Shown here: piece after piece, positions 35,559 to 43,007 of the stretch
Layout of the letters: each line of letters opens with the position of its first letter
Numbering within the stretch: position 1 is the stretch's first letter
From: Halocatena marina
GTDB lineage: Archaea > Halobacteriota > Halobacteria > Halobacteriales > Haloarculaceae
Direction of reading: 5' to 3'
Assembly (NCBI RefSeq): GCF_023276375.1
Contig: NZ_JALLPK010000001.1
Location: 2,728,001-2,792,000, forward strand
DNA length: 64,000 bases
Position numbers and translations under genes: made by a program
The notes under the pieces: model-generated
What the model was told of the DNA's origin: nothing
Databases searched by the model: none
Seen by the model: only the letters and a program-made list of their open reading frames with translations

Positions 35559-36452
35559 ATGAAACTAGGTGTCGTTGGTCTCGGACGGATGGGACGAATC
35601 GTCGTCGATCGAGTCGTAGAAGGCGGCCACGACGTGGTGGCGTTCGACGTAGACGAAACAGCGGTTGCGGACGCGAGCGATGCTGGTGCGACTCCGGCTG
35701 ACTCACTATCAGAGCTCGTCGAGCAGTTAGGAGCACAAAAGCGCATCTGGCTCATGGTTCCCGCTGGCGATGCGGTAGACGCTGCGCTCACTGAACTCGA
35801 ACCGCATCTCGATAGCGAGGACATCGTCATCGACGGTGGAAACTCCCATTTTGAAGCGTCGCTTCGGCGCGAGCGGGAAACAGACGCTGCGTATCTCGAC
35901 TGTGGAACAAGTGGTGGTCCGGCAGGAGCAGAGCATGGCTTCTCACTCATGATTGGCGGCCCAGAATGGGCGTATGAGACCTGTTCGCCAGTGTTCGATG
36001 CAGTCGCTACCGGACCCGATGGACACGGGCGAATGGGACCGGCTGGCTCCGGACACTATGTGAAAATGGTCCACAACGGCGTCGAATACGCGCTGATGCA
36101 AGCTTACGGGGAAGGGTTTGATCTGCTCGCAAACGGTCGCTACGATCTCGACCTCGAACAGGTGGCACGAACGTGGAACAACGGTGCTGTCATCCGCTCG
36201 TGGCTCCTCGAACTTTGTGAGGAGGCGTTCCGTGAAGAAGGCTCCAATCTGGGCACCGTCGCAGACTACGTCGCAGGGGGATCGACGGGAACGTGGACAG
36301 TCGAAGAGGCGCTCACACAGGAGGTTCCCGTACCGCTCATTTATGCAGCGCTGGCAGAACGATTCGGGAGTCGATCGGATCGGTTCTCACGACGGCTGGC
36401 GAACCGATTGCGGTACGGATTCGGTCGCCACGAAGTTGCACGGACCGAATAG
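35559..36452 (+). CDS. gnd: 6-phosphogluconate dehydrogenase (decarboxylating), short form
   Basis: 297 residues, the short GntZ/YqeC type. Rossmann start MKLGVVGLGRMGRIV followed by VVAFDVDE (Asp after the second strand favours NAD over NADP); the substrate motif is DGGNSHFEASLRRE, then DCGTSGGPAGAEHG and the catalytic HYVKMVHNGVEYA. It converts 6-phosphogluconate to ribulose-5-phosphate, the haloarchaeal route to pentoses. The ATG start is directly at the Rossmann strand. It is transcribed in the same direction as proline dehydrogenase, 96 bases downstream. Confidence 0.94.
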   Translation: MKLGVVGLGRMGRIVVDRVVEGGHDVVAFDVDETAVADASDAGATPADSLSELVEQLGAQKRIWLMVPAGDAVDAALTELEPHLDSEDIVIDGGNSHFEASLRRERETDAAYLDCGTSGGPAGAEHGFSLMIGGPEWAYETCSPVFDAVATGPDGHGRMGPAGSGHYVKMVHNGVEYALMQAYGEGFDLLANGRYDLDLEQVARTWNNGAVIRSWLLELCEEAFREEGSNLGTVADYVAGGSTGTWTVEEALTQEVPVPLIYAALAERFGSRSDRFSRRLANRLRYGFGRHEVARTE

Positions 36453-36646
36453 CGCGAACAGAAACCAGACGTCTCGGAACGGTCGTGCTCGTCTATTTCT
36501 TTCCGACATTCTGCTAGCGCCGACCGCATCCGATCACCAATCCCATATAAAATCCACGTGTAGTACCCCAAGCAGACGAGGAGGATCTGGGGAGTCACAG
36601 CGCCGGCAGAGTAACAGTCTCGCCGAGTGAGCGATGCACCCAGCAC
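36341..36646 (-). CDS. Possible small membrane protein overlapping the gnd 3' end
   Basis: An open frame of 101 codons starts at a GTG (36644-36646). Its first part has a membrane-like segment (TPQILLVCLGYYTWILYGIG) followed by an amphipathic, charged helix (DRMRSALAECRKEIDEHDRS) and looks protein-like. The last 37 codons overlap gnd on the opposite strand and are probably not under independent constraint. Without it the 263 bases after gnd hold nothing recognisable. I list it only as a candidate. Confidence 0.25.
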   Translation of the reverse strand: MLGASLTRRDCYSAGAVTPQILLVCLGYYTWILYGIGDRMRSALAECRKEIDEHDRSETSGFCSRYSVRATSWRPNPYRNRFASRRENRSDRLPNRSASAA

Positions 36647-36715
36647 ATCCGAACGTGAAAAAGGTGGGTGGGCCGAATCACAACGCTGTTAAACGCTTGC
36701 TTCTAAGCGATTTGC

Positions 36716-37303
36716 ATGGTAGATGCACTGGGTCTCGGGCTGGGGATCATGCTCACGCTCACCGTGGTCATACTGCATTTTTCGAAAGGGACAGCGTGGC
36801 AGCCCGCAGAGGACATCGTTGACGATGTGCTCGAACACCGCGCTGCCACGGTACCCGAAACGGACTTTCCCGAACCGATGAGTCGCTCCATCGGTGGCGG
36901 TGGAGGTGGCGTCGGGGCGGTTGTCAGCGGCGAAGCCGAAGCCGAAGGTGAACTCGAAGAAGGCGAAGAGACCGTAGATGAGGACGACCCATCCTCGATT
37001 CCCGACGACGAAGCCGACGTGTACGAAGTGGAGTTCGTCAAGGAAGGAGAGACGATCGAGGTCAAAGAAAACGAGACGCTCCTCGATGCTGGTGAGGACG
37101 AAGGATGGGACCTACCCTACGCGTGCCGTGAAGGACAATGTATCTCCTGTGGCGGACTCATCACCGACGGACACGCAGAAGAATACGTCGAACATCACAC
37201 GAATCAAATGCTCGGTGAAGAAGAACTCAGCGACGGGTACACACTCACCTGCGTCGCCTACCCGGTCGCTGACCTTACCCTCGAAACCGGCGAATCACCC
37301 TAA
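36716..37303 (+). CDS. Membrane-tethered 2Fe-2S ferredoxin
   Basis: 195 residues. A single N-terminal helix (LGLGLGIMLTLTVVILHF) is followed by a soluble stretch, a glycine run (GGGGGGVGAVV) and an acidic linker. The ferredoxin domain starts near residue 103 and holds Cys137, Cys142 and Cys145 (C-R-E-G-Q-C-I-S-C) with the fourth ligand in YTLTCVAYP. Tethering suggests electron transfer at the membrane, for example with a quinone reductase or desaturase, but no partner gene is adjacent. A period-5 tract follows the stop. Confidence 0.9.
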   Translation: MVDALGLGLGIMLTLTVVILHFSKGTAWQPAEDIVDDVLEHRAATVPETDFPEPMSRSIGGGGGGVGAVVSGEAEAEGELEEGEETVDEDDPSSIPDDEADVYEVEFVKEGETIEVKENETLLDAGEDEGWDLPYACREGQCISCGGLITDGHAEEYVEHHTNQMLGEEELSDGYTLTCVAYPVADLTLETGESP

Positions 37304-37312
37304 TCAAGTCAA

Positions 37313-37352
37313 AGCTAAGCTAAGCTAACCTGACCTGACCTGACCTGATCTA
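37313..37352 (+). repeat. Period-5 tract (ANCTR units) after the tethered ferredoxin gene
   Basis: Eight pentamers start nine bases after the stop codon: AGCTA three times, ACCTG four times, then ATCTA. All fit A-N-C-T-purine. An A/T-rich tail with TTTT follows. Length (40 bases), unit number (eight), phase and location relative to the stop codon parallel the tract at 27162-27201. Confidence 0.8.
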
Positions 37353-37410
37353 ATTTTAATCTAATCGTTATTACTCTCTCAGTTCGAGTAGAACAACGAG
37401 AGACTCAAAA

Positions 37411-37420
37411 CCGTTATATC
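37411..37420 (+). promoter_or_regulatory. Box A-like element of tRNA-Arg
   Basis: CCGTTATATC places a TTATAT core 31-36 bases upstream of the mature tRNA 5' end, the usual distance for an archaeal TATA box acting on a tRNA gene. No other AT-rich element is at this spacing. Confidence 0.5.
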
Positions 37421-37449
37421 CGCTGATGAAAAATGATATGTTGTGACGT

Positions 37450-37522
37450 GAGCCTGTAGCTCAGTGGACAGAGTCCTTGGTTCCGGACCAAGATGTCGCG
37501 GGTTCAAATCCCGTCGGGCTCG
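37450..37522 (+). tRNA. tRNA-Arg (anticodon CCG)
   Basis: 73 bases including the discriminator G, no CCA encoded. Acceptor GAGCCTG pairs with CGGGCTC (one G-T), D stem GCTC/GAGT, anticodon stem CTTGG/CCAAG with loop TTCCGGA giving anticodon CCG for codon CGG, T stem GCGGG/CCCGT with loop TTCAAAT. No intron. It stands alone between the ferredoxin and maoC-like genes. Confidence 0.95.
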
Positions 37523-37775
37523 TTTCCTCACTTTTTACTCCGATCCGGCACGGCTCTCATCGCTGTTTGTCGAGCTATCGTGAGCGGTGTATGGATCAAT
37601 CGGTTCGAGCCGAGTTGTTTCTCGAACTACGGGCAGCAAGTATTAGCTCATTCAACGACGGTGTCTGGTTCCCCACGTTTGGTCAAGGTTTGCCCGAAGC
37701 CGCGTGCGGCAGAGGGGAAAGCTTGGCGGGCTCGTTCCCCTACCCTTTTATTCGACTCAGCCGACTATTCGTAGG

Positions 37776-38231
37776 ATGACCGGTCTCTACTACGAAGAGT
37801 TCGAGGTGGGAGAGACGATCGAACACGGAAAACGTCGCACGATTAGCGAAAGTGACAATCAGCGTTTCTGCGACATGACAATGAACCAGCAGCCGCTGCA
37901 TCTCGATCAGGAATTTGCAGCTAAAACACAGTTTGACCGCCGGTTGGTCAACGGCCTGTACACCATGTCGCTCGCAGTGGGATTGACCATTCCAGATACC
38001 ACCGACGGCACCATCGTCGCCAACCTCTCGTACGACAACGTCGAGCATCCGAACCCGGTGTTCCACGGGGACACTATTCGAGTACAGTCCACGGTCACTG
38101 ACAAGCGCGAAACCTCTGATGGGGAACGTGGCATCGTCACGATGCACGTCGAAGTCTTCACAATCGATGGCGAAGACGAAACCCTCGTCTGTGAATTCGA
38201 TCGGACGACGCTCTCGTTGAAAAAACAATAA
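37776..38231 (+). CDS. MaoC-type hot-dog-fold hydratase
   Basis: 151 residues from the ATG at 37776 (MTGLYYEEFEVGE). The hot-dog domain shows TISESDNQRFCDMTMNQQPL followed by H-L-D, the MaoC active-site Asp/His region, then LVNGLYTMSLAVGL and the strand FHGDTIRVQSTV. Members hydrate enoyl-CoA or mesaconyl-CoA-type substrates. The specific substrate is not clear; with PccB and MCM parts in the window, a role in C4/C5 acid or acyl-CoA metabolism is possible. The open frame before 37776 crosses the tRNA region and is not coding. Confidence 0.87.
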   Translation: MTGLYYEEFEVGETIEHGKRRTISESDNQRFCDMTMNQQPLHLDQEFAAKTQFDRRLVNGLYTMSLAVGLTIPDTTDGTIVANLSYDNVEHPNPVFHGDTIRVQSTVTDKRETSDGERGIVTMHVEVFTIDGEDETLVCEFDRTTLSLKKQ

Positions 38232-38256
38232 TAGTAGTTCGATATACACATCTAAT

Positions 38257-38266
38257 AAAATATATT
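38257..38266 (+). promoter_or_regulatory. TATA-like element of the UvrD-family gene
   Basis: AAAATATATT lies 26-35 bases upstream of the GTG at 38292, the distance expected for a leaderless haloarchaeal message. The whole gap 38230-38290 is strongly AT-rich. Confidence 0.45.
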
Positions 38267-38291
38267 AATCAGCATCATATGATAGTTAGAT

Positions 38292-41200
38292 GTGATTAGA
38301 AACAGGATATTTAGAGTAGGGTTATTCGGACTGATTGTAATTCTGGCTGTTGTGTACTGGATTCTGGAGAAGGTAGGGATTGTACTCGCGATCTCTCCCG
38401 CGCTTGAGGGATTGGCAGCAATACTATCGTTTCTCACTAATCCGTTTGCGCTAGCGATTTTTCTTTTAGTTATCGGCGGTGCTGCTGTTGCGGGGTGGTA
38501 TCGAGTCGATGACGTTGGGACAGTAATCGTGGAAGGATTAGCACGGTGTAAGGAATGGCTCATCAAGAGCCCAGTCGTTGTGCGCGGGTCCCTCGAGCAG
38601 GGTGGTGTTCGTTGGGTTGGTCATCACACCCGCGATGGCGTGACGAATGTGGAACATCGAGCCTGTCTCCGCTGTGCCGTGGAACTTGAACAGGAACCGA
38701 CTCCACACACGGAAGTCGACCGACCGAACACCCCAATCGAAGCCGACAAAGAGACACGAGAGCGCGAAACGAAGGCGTGGGAAAACGTATTCGAACAAGA
38801 AAAAGCCGATCCAGAGGAGTACATCGAAGCGCTCGTCTGTCCCCGCGAGACGTGTAGATTTTCGATACGGGGAGAGAAGTACGTTAAATCCGGTGAGAGC
38901 GCCGCGAGGAAACAGCTACGAGCGCATTTTGATCGGATGCGCGCTGGTGGCAGTGATCCGTTCGGGAAGTGGCACCGGCGCGCCGGTGAACGCCTCGACT
39001 ACGACCTCGACCCGACGCCAGCAGATCTCTGGGACGCCTACGCACGCGAATGTAACGACGACGAGGCCGTGATGCAGAACCAATCGTTCGGACAGGGACT
39101 CCCGGACGCGGGCAAGAGCGTAACGTGTCCTGCACTCGAAAAGCACAAAGCAGACGCCGAGGGCGTCGATCAACTCATTGAACGAGCGCCGGACGGATTC
39201 GATAAGATACTCGCGTGGCTCGCTCGCTCCGGATATCTCGAAAAGAGGAGAGAGATAACGAGGAAGATGAACGAAGAGGAAGAGAAATGTTCGGAAAAGC
39301 TCCAATCCGTCGAACAGAACTACGGGACGACCATTGAACAGGTTTTGAACGATCGGTACAATCGAGAGGAGCCAGAGATTGATCTCAAATCGGCAGAGCA
39401 CAGGCTAGACACGGCGAATGAGACCGTCCGTGAGCTACGCGATACGCTCGATTTCTACCACCTTTCCTCGGACAAACGCCGGTGGCTCTCGGCGAGTACG
39501 AACAGCGTTGCCGATGCGTTCGAATACGTCAGAGAACTGCGTGCGTTCAACCAACATCGTGGAGAGATCAAGCCGACGATCGATGGATTCGAGGAACGCT
39601 TCGAACCCTACAGCGAGGGTGAGAACTACATGATCACACCGGATCAGGAATTCCTCGAACAAGGATGTTCGACGATCTGTCAGCAGCTAACCGATCTCCA
39701 CCGGGAGGTACAACTCGAACTGCTTCCACTGGAGATGACGGAGTGGGCCGAGAACGAGAAAGCCCGCTTCACCGAGCTCTCACGACGGCTGCCTGCCTAT
39801 AACGAAGAATTCGTTGAGCGCGACCGTGAACGGTTCGCAGACCTTTTTGAAACCGAACATGGACCGCTGAACGACGAACAGCAAAAGGCCATCGTTCGCA
39901 ACGACTTGCACAATCTCGTGGACGCAAGCGCCGGAACGGGAAAGACGCTTACGCTCACCTACCGCTTTCAGTACCTCTATCAACGGGGAATCCCCTTGGA
40001 TGACATTGTCGCGATTACGTTCACAAACGACGCCACCAATGAGATGGAAAAACGCATCGCGGATGCACTCGACGGCGTCTCACGTGATGACCTGAATATT
40101 TCGACATTCCACTCCCTCGCACAGAGCATTGTTGAAGATTCGATAATTGGCTCCATCGATGACGATTGGGATGAAAAAGCAGCCAGAAAACGCTACGTTG
40201 AAGGATTCATCGATGGGTCACACGAACTCGAATCACGGCATCCGGAACCGATGGAGTCGTTCAAGTACCATCACGATAGATTCATCCGGTCTGATGAAGA
40301 TTACATCAAAGATACGAAGTCGTCAAGGGAAACAAACTACGAATTCTTTGCCCGAAAATACGGAGAGTTCATAAAGAAAGCTCGTGATTTCGACCAGACG
40401 CCCGACGAGATACGCAAACAGCTCACGAAAGCGAACCGGACACAGTATCACTTTGGACAAGCAGGGTGTGCCATACTTGAGGCGTATATCGATCGTGCTC
40501 GATCGACCGACGAACCGGTTGACTATCACGATATGATAAAGAGTGCAACCCGACTCGGGCAGGAAAATCCCGAGTATTTCAGCGGGGAGTATCGGCACAT
40601 TCTCTTCGATGAGTTCCAAGACGTTTCAGAGCCCATTCTCGAATTCATTGAAACGTTCCTCGAAGAGCCAGAAGACACCCACCTGTTCGCCGTTGGCGAC
40701 GACTGGCAGAGCATCTATGGCTTCCGAGGATCTGACCCCCGGTATTTCACCGAGTTCGACGACCGTTTCGACGGGACGGAACACACACAACTCGCGATCA
40801 ACTACCGCTGTCCGCCGACGATCGTGGAGGCTGGCGCGGAACTCATGGCACACAGCGAAGAACAGCAAAACGAGAAAGCCGTCGAGGCGTTTAGCGGTCT
40901 GCCGGAGATTCCCGTGATGCATAAATTGGGCGGTATTTCTGAGAGTCGCGTCGGCGCGCATGCCGCCGATCTGGTCGAGAAGACGCTCCACGAAGACGGC
41001 ATCGACCCCGCAGACATCATGATCCTTTCGCGCACGAAGGACTCTCTATGGGACGTTACCTCCCCTCTCGACAAACGCGGGATTCTTCGGACAGAAGTAA
41101 ATGAACCCGATGATGATGGCGTCCAACTACTGACAATTCACCAATCGAAGGGTACCGAAGCCGAATGCGTGATTCTCCTGAACGCAACCGATGGGACACC

Positions 41201-41675
41201 TAACGGATTGCCCTCCAGTGACAAGACAGACGAACTACTCGAACCAGCCATCGCAAACACGGTCGATTATTCTGCAGAGGAACGCCGTCTTTGCTATGTC
41301 GCACTAACCCGATCAGAGCGCTATTTCCATGCCATCACAGATGGCAACAACGTATCGAAGTATCTGAAAGACATAGATGAGTTCTTCGAAGAGCGTCGAT
41401 CGAACGTGTGGACCCCTATAGGCATTCCCGGGCCGTGGGACCCTCCCGAGCCGGGCAGTGATCAACCATTCGAGACCACTTTCGCGTGCGAAGGATACAC
41501 AGTGACACTCAAAACGTGGGACGAAGCGTTCACCCAGAAACTCGATCCGGGACAACGCTATCGGCTCTCGAACTTCGAGGCCACAAACGAGGGCTTTGGA
41601 GAAGAGATCAGACTCAACGAATCGGTCGAAGTCAAGCCACTCGACGCAGAGGAATCGAGCACTGCCGAATCATAG
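38292..41675 (+). CDS. Membrane-anchored, zinc-ribbon-bearing UvrD/helicase-IV-like protein
   Basis: 1127 residues. Residues 8-70 hold two to three membrane helices (GLFGLIVILAVVYWIL, PFALAIFLLVIGGAAVAG). Next is a C-x2-C (Cys125, Cys128) and a C-x4-C (Cys183, Cys188), probably one zinc site. Residues about 290-510 are charged and helical, as in E. coli helicase IV. The SF1 motor follows: Q motif LNDEQQKAIV, Walker A ASAGTGKT (545-552), motif II DEFQD (773-777), FAVGDDWQSIYGFRG, TIHQSKGTEAE and VALTR near 1003. A membrane anchor is highly unusual for UvrD. The first 250 bases are more AT-rich than the rest. The start GTG is uncertain only by a few residues. Confidence 0.85.
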   Translation: MIRNRIFRVGLFGLIVILAVVYWILEKVGIVLAISPALEGLAAILSFLTNPFALAIFLLVIGGAAVAGWYRVDDVGTVIVEGLARCKEWLIKSPVVVRGSLEQGGVRWVGHHTRDGVTNVEHRACLRCAVELEQEPTPHTEVDRPNTPIEADKETRERETKAWENVFEQEKADPEEYIEALVCPRETCRFSIRGEKYVKSGESAARKQLRAHFDRMRAGGSDPFGKWHRRAGERLDYDLDPTPADLWDAYARECNDDEAVMQNQSFGQGLPDAGKSVTCPALEKHKADAEGVDQLIERAPDGFDKILAWLARSGYLEKRREITRKMNEEEEKCSEKLQSVEQNYGTTIEQVLNDRYNREEPEIDLKSAEHRLDTANETVRELRDTLDFYHLSSDKRRWLSASTNSVADAFEYVRELRAFNQHRGEIKPTIDGFEERFEPYSEGENYMITPDQEFLEQGCSTICQQLTDLHREVQLELLPLEMTEWAENEKARFTELSRRLPAYNEEFVERDRERFADLFETEHGPLNDEQQKAIVRNDLHNLVDASAGTGKTLTLTYRFQYLYQRGIPLDDIVAITFTNDATNEMEKRIADALDGVSRDDLNISTFHSLAQSIVEDSIIGSIDDDWDEKAARKRYVEGFIDGSHELESRHPEPMESFKYHHDRFIRSDEDYIKDTKSSRETNYEFFARKYGEFIKKARDFDQTPDEIRKQLTKANRTQYHFGQAGCAILEAYIDRARSTDEPVDYHDMIKSATRLGQENPEYFSGEYRHILFDEFQDVSEPILEFIETFLEEPEDTHLFAVGDDWQSIYGFRGSDPRYFTEFDDRFDGTEHTQLAINYRCPPTIVEAGAELMAHSEEQQNEKAVEAFSGLPEIPVMHKLGGISESRVGAHAADLVEKTLHEDGIDPADIMILSRTKDSLWDVTSPLDKRGILRTEVNEPDDDGVQLLTIHQSKGTEAECVILLNATDGTPNGLPSSDKTDELLEPAIANTVDYSAEERRLCYVALTRSERYFHAITDGNNVSKYLKDIDEFFEERRSNVWTPIGIPGPWDPPEPGSDQPFETTFACEGYTVTLKTWDEAFTQKLDPGQRYRLSNFEATNEGFGEEIRLNESVEVKPLDAEESSTAES

Positions 41676-41763
41676 TGCGCGATTCAGCCCATCAGACAAA
41701 CCGACGTTTGCCCCCTCATAGAGCCACCCAACAGTTACCAACCACGAAATAAATATCAGAGAT

Positions 41764-42381
41764 ATGAACACGCCACCAACCGATGGACAGTTCGAGTGGT
41801 TGACGCTCGATGAGGACGAGGAGATGTTGTGGGGAGAGACGCCACATCGATTCAGTCTCGTATCGTCGCTGGTCATCGGTATTCCGTTGTGTCTCGTTCT
41901 CGTCGGCATTCCGATTGTCGTCTCCGCGTATCTGCATCACACGAACACGAACTATGTCGTCACGACCGCTGCGGTGTATAAGAAGACCGGGATCTTCTCG
42001 CGGAACGTTCAGCGCATCGAATTCGATAAGGTGCAAAACACGTCCTACCAACAGTCGATGATGGGGTCGTATTTTGGCTACGGAACTGTCGATATCGCCA
42101 CTGCTGGCACTGGTGGCGTCGAGATGCGTTTTCGAAGCGTCGCAGAACCGCGAGAGGTGCAGACGCTCATCAACGAGCGGAGTAGCGAGGCACACGGCGG
42201 ATCGAGTGACGAAGCCGACGTTCTCGATGAGATTCTCGCGGAGCTACGGGCCATTCGCCGGACTGTCGAAACCAATGAGAGCGTTCCGCAAATCGAGCGT
42301 GGCCGCGACCGCGCTGATGAACGTATCCCGGAGAGTGAGAAGGAGAGTGAGAATCGAACGGAGAACGACAAAGAGCCATGA
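41764..42381 (+). CDS. PH-domain (bPH2/DUF304) membrane protein, first of a pair
   Basis: 205 residues. Two hydrophobic segments (about residues 35-60, SLVSSLVIGIPLCLVLVGIP) precede the bPH2 domain: TNYVVTTAAVYKKTGIFSRN, VQRIEFDKVQNTSYQQS, SYFGYGTVDIATAGTGG. The C-terminal 70 residues are charged and helical (ILAELRAIRRTVETNE), a likely coiled coil, ending in an acidic tail. It begins 88 bases after the UvrD-like gene and overlaps the next gene by four bases. bPH2 proteins often form membrane complexes; the role here is unknown. Confidence 0.85.
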   Translation: MNTPPTDGQFEWLTLDEDEEMLWGETPHRFSLVSSLVIGIPLCLVLVGIPIVVSAYLHHTNTNYVVTTAAVYKKTGIFSRNVQRIEFDKVQNTSYQQSMMGSYFGYGTVDIATAGTGGVEMRFRSVAEPREVQTLINERSSEAHGGSSDEADVLDEILAELRAIRRTVETNESVPQIERGRDRADERIPESEKESENRTENDKEP

Positions 42382-42947
42382 GTTCGAACGTGTTGGGACT
42401 CGCTCCTGACGAGGTGGTACACTGGTCGGGCCACCCGCGTCTGATGATCATTCTCCCAGACGCCGTGCTCGGGGTCCTTCTCATCGTGGTCGGCGTAACG
42501 AGTGTCGTCGCTCCGGGACTTGGAGACCAGTTTCTCCCGAGAGGAATCATGCTGTGGCTGGGCGTGTTAATTCCCATCGGAATTGCGATACCAGTGTGGA
42601 CGTACCTCGTCATCACGAACACACAGTTTGTGATTACGAATCGGTCGCTGTACATCAAGCGGGGGATACTCGGTAGACGAGTTGAACAGGTCGATCTCAG
42701 CCGTGTCCAGAATAGTTCAGTTTCACAAGGTCTCCGAGGAACACTCCTCGGCTACGGGACGGTCTCCATCGACACAGCAGGCGTAAACAGCACCATTCAG
42801 TTCTCCACCATCGAGAACCCACAAGAGGTACGATCGATCATCAACCAACAAGCGTCCGAAGACGACAGTCCGGGCTCTCTCGAACAGTGGATGGCAGTAC
42901 TAGCAGAGGTACGAGCACTCCGGGAGGCACTCGAAACAGCCCGCTGA
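42378..42947 (+). CDS. PH-domain (bPH2/DUF304) membrane protein, second of a pair
   Basis: 189 residues, a clear paralogue of the preceding gene: the same order of helix pair (PDAVLGVLLIVVGVTSVVAP, LWLGVLIPIGIAIPVWTYLV), then TQFVITNRSLYIKRGILGRR, VEQVDLSRVQNSSVSQ and LLGYGTVSIDTAGV. It also ends in a short helical region (MAVLAEVRALREALET). The ATGA overlap with its partner shows the two are made together, so a hetero-oligomer is likely. It is convergent with pccB (60 bases). Confidence 0.87.
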   Translation: MSSNVLGLAPDEVVHWSGHPRLMIILPDAVLGVLLIVVGVTSVVAPGLGDQFLPRGIMLWLGVLIPIGIAIPVWTYLVITNTQFVITNRSLYIKRGILGRRVEQVDLSRVQNSSVSQGLRGTLLGYGTVSIDTAGVNSTIQFSTIENPQEVRSIINQQASEDDSPGSLEQWMAVLAEVRALREALETAR

Positions 42948-43007
42948 TTCGTAGACGCAGAATGGAAATTCATAACGACGGTACGAGCACTGCAGCGTAA
43001 GAGCCGG

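Noticed and set aside
37450..37736. Integrated provirus or plasmid at tRNA-Arg
   Set aside because: No integrase, no cargo genes and only a ten-base repeat; kept only as a weak excision-scar idea.
37477..37779. Open frames across tRNA-Arg and the maoC upstream region
   Set aside because: They translate the tRNA gene itself and non-coding sequence; no family resemblance.
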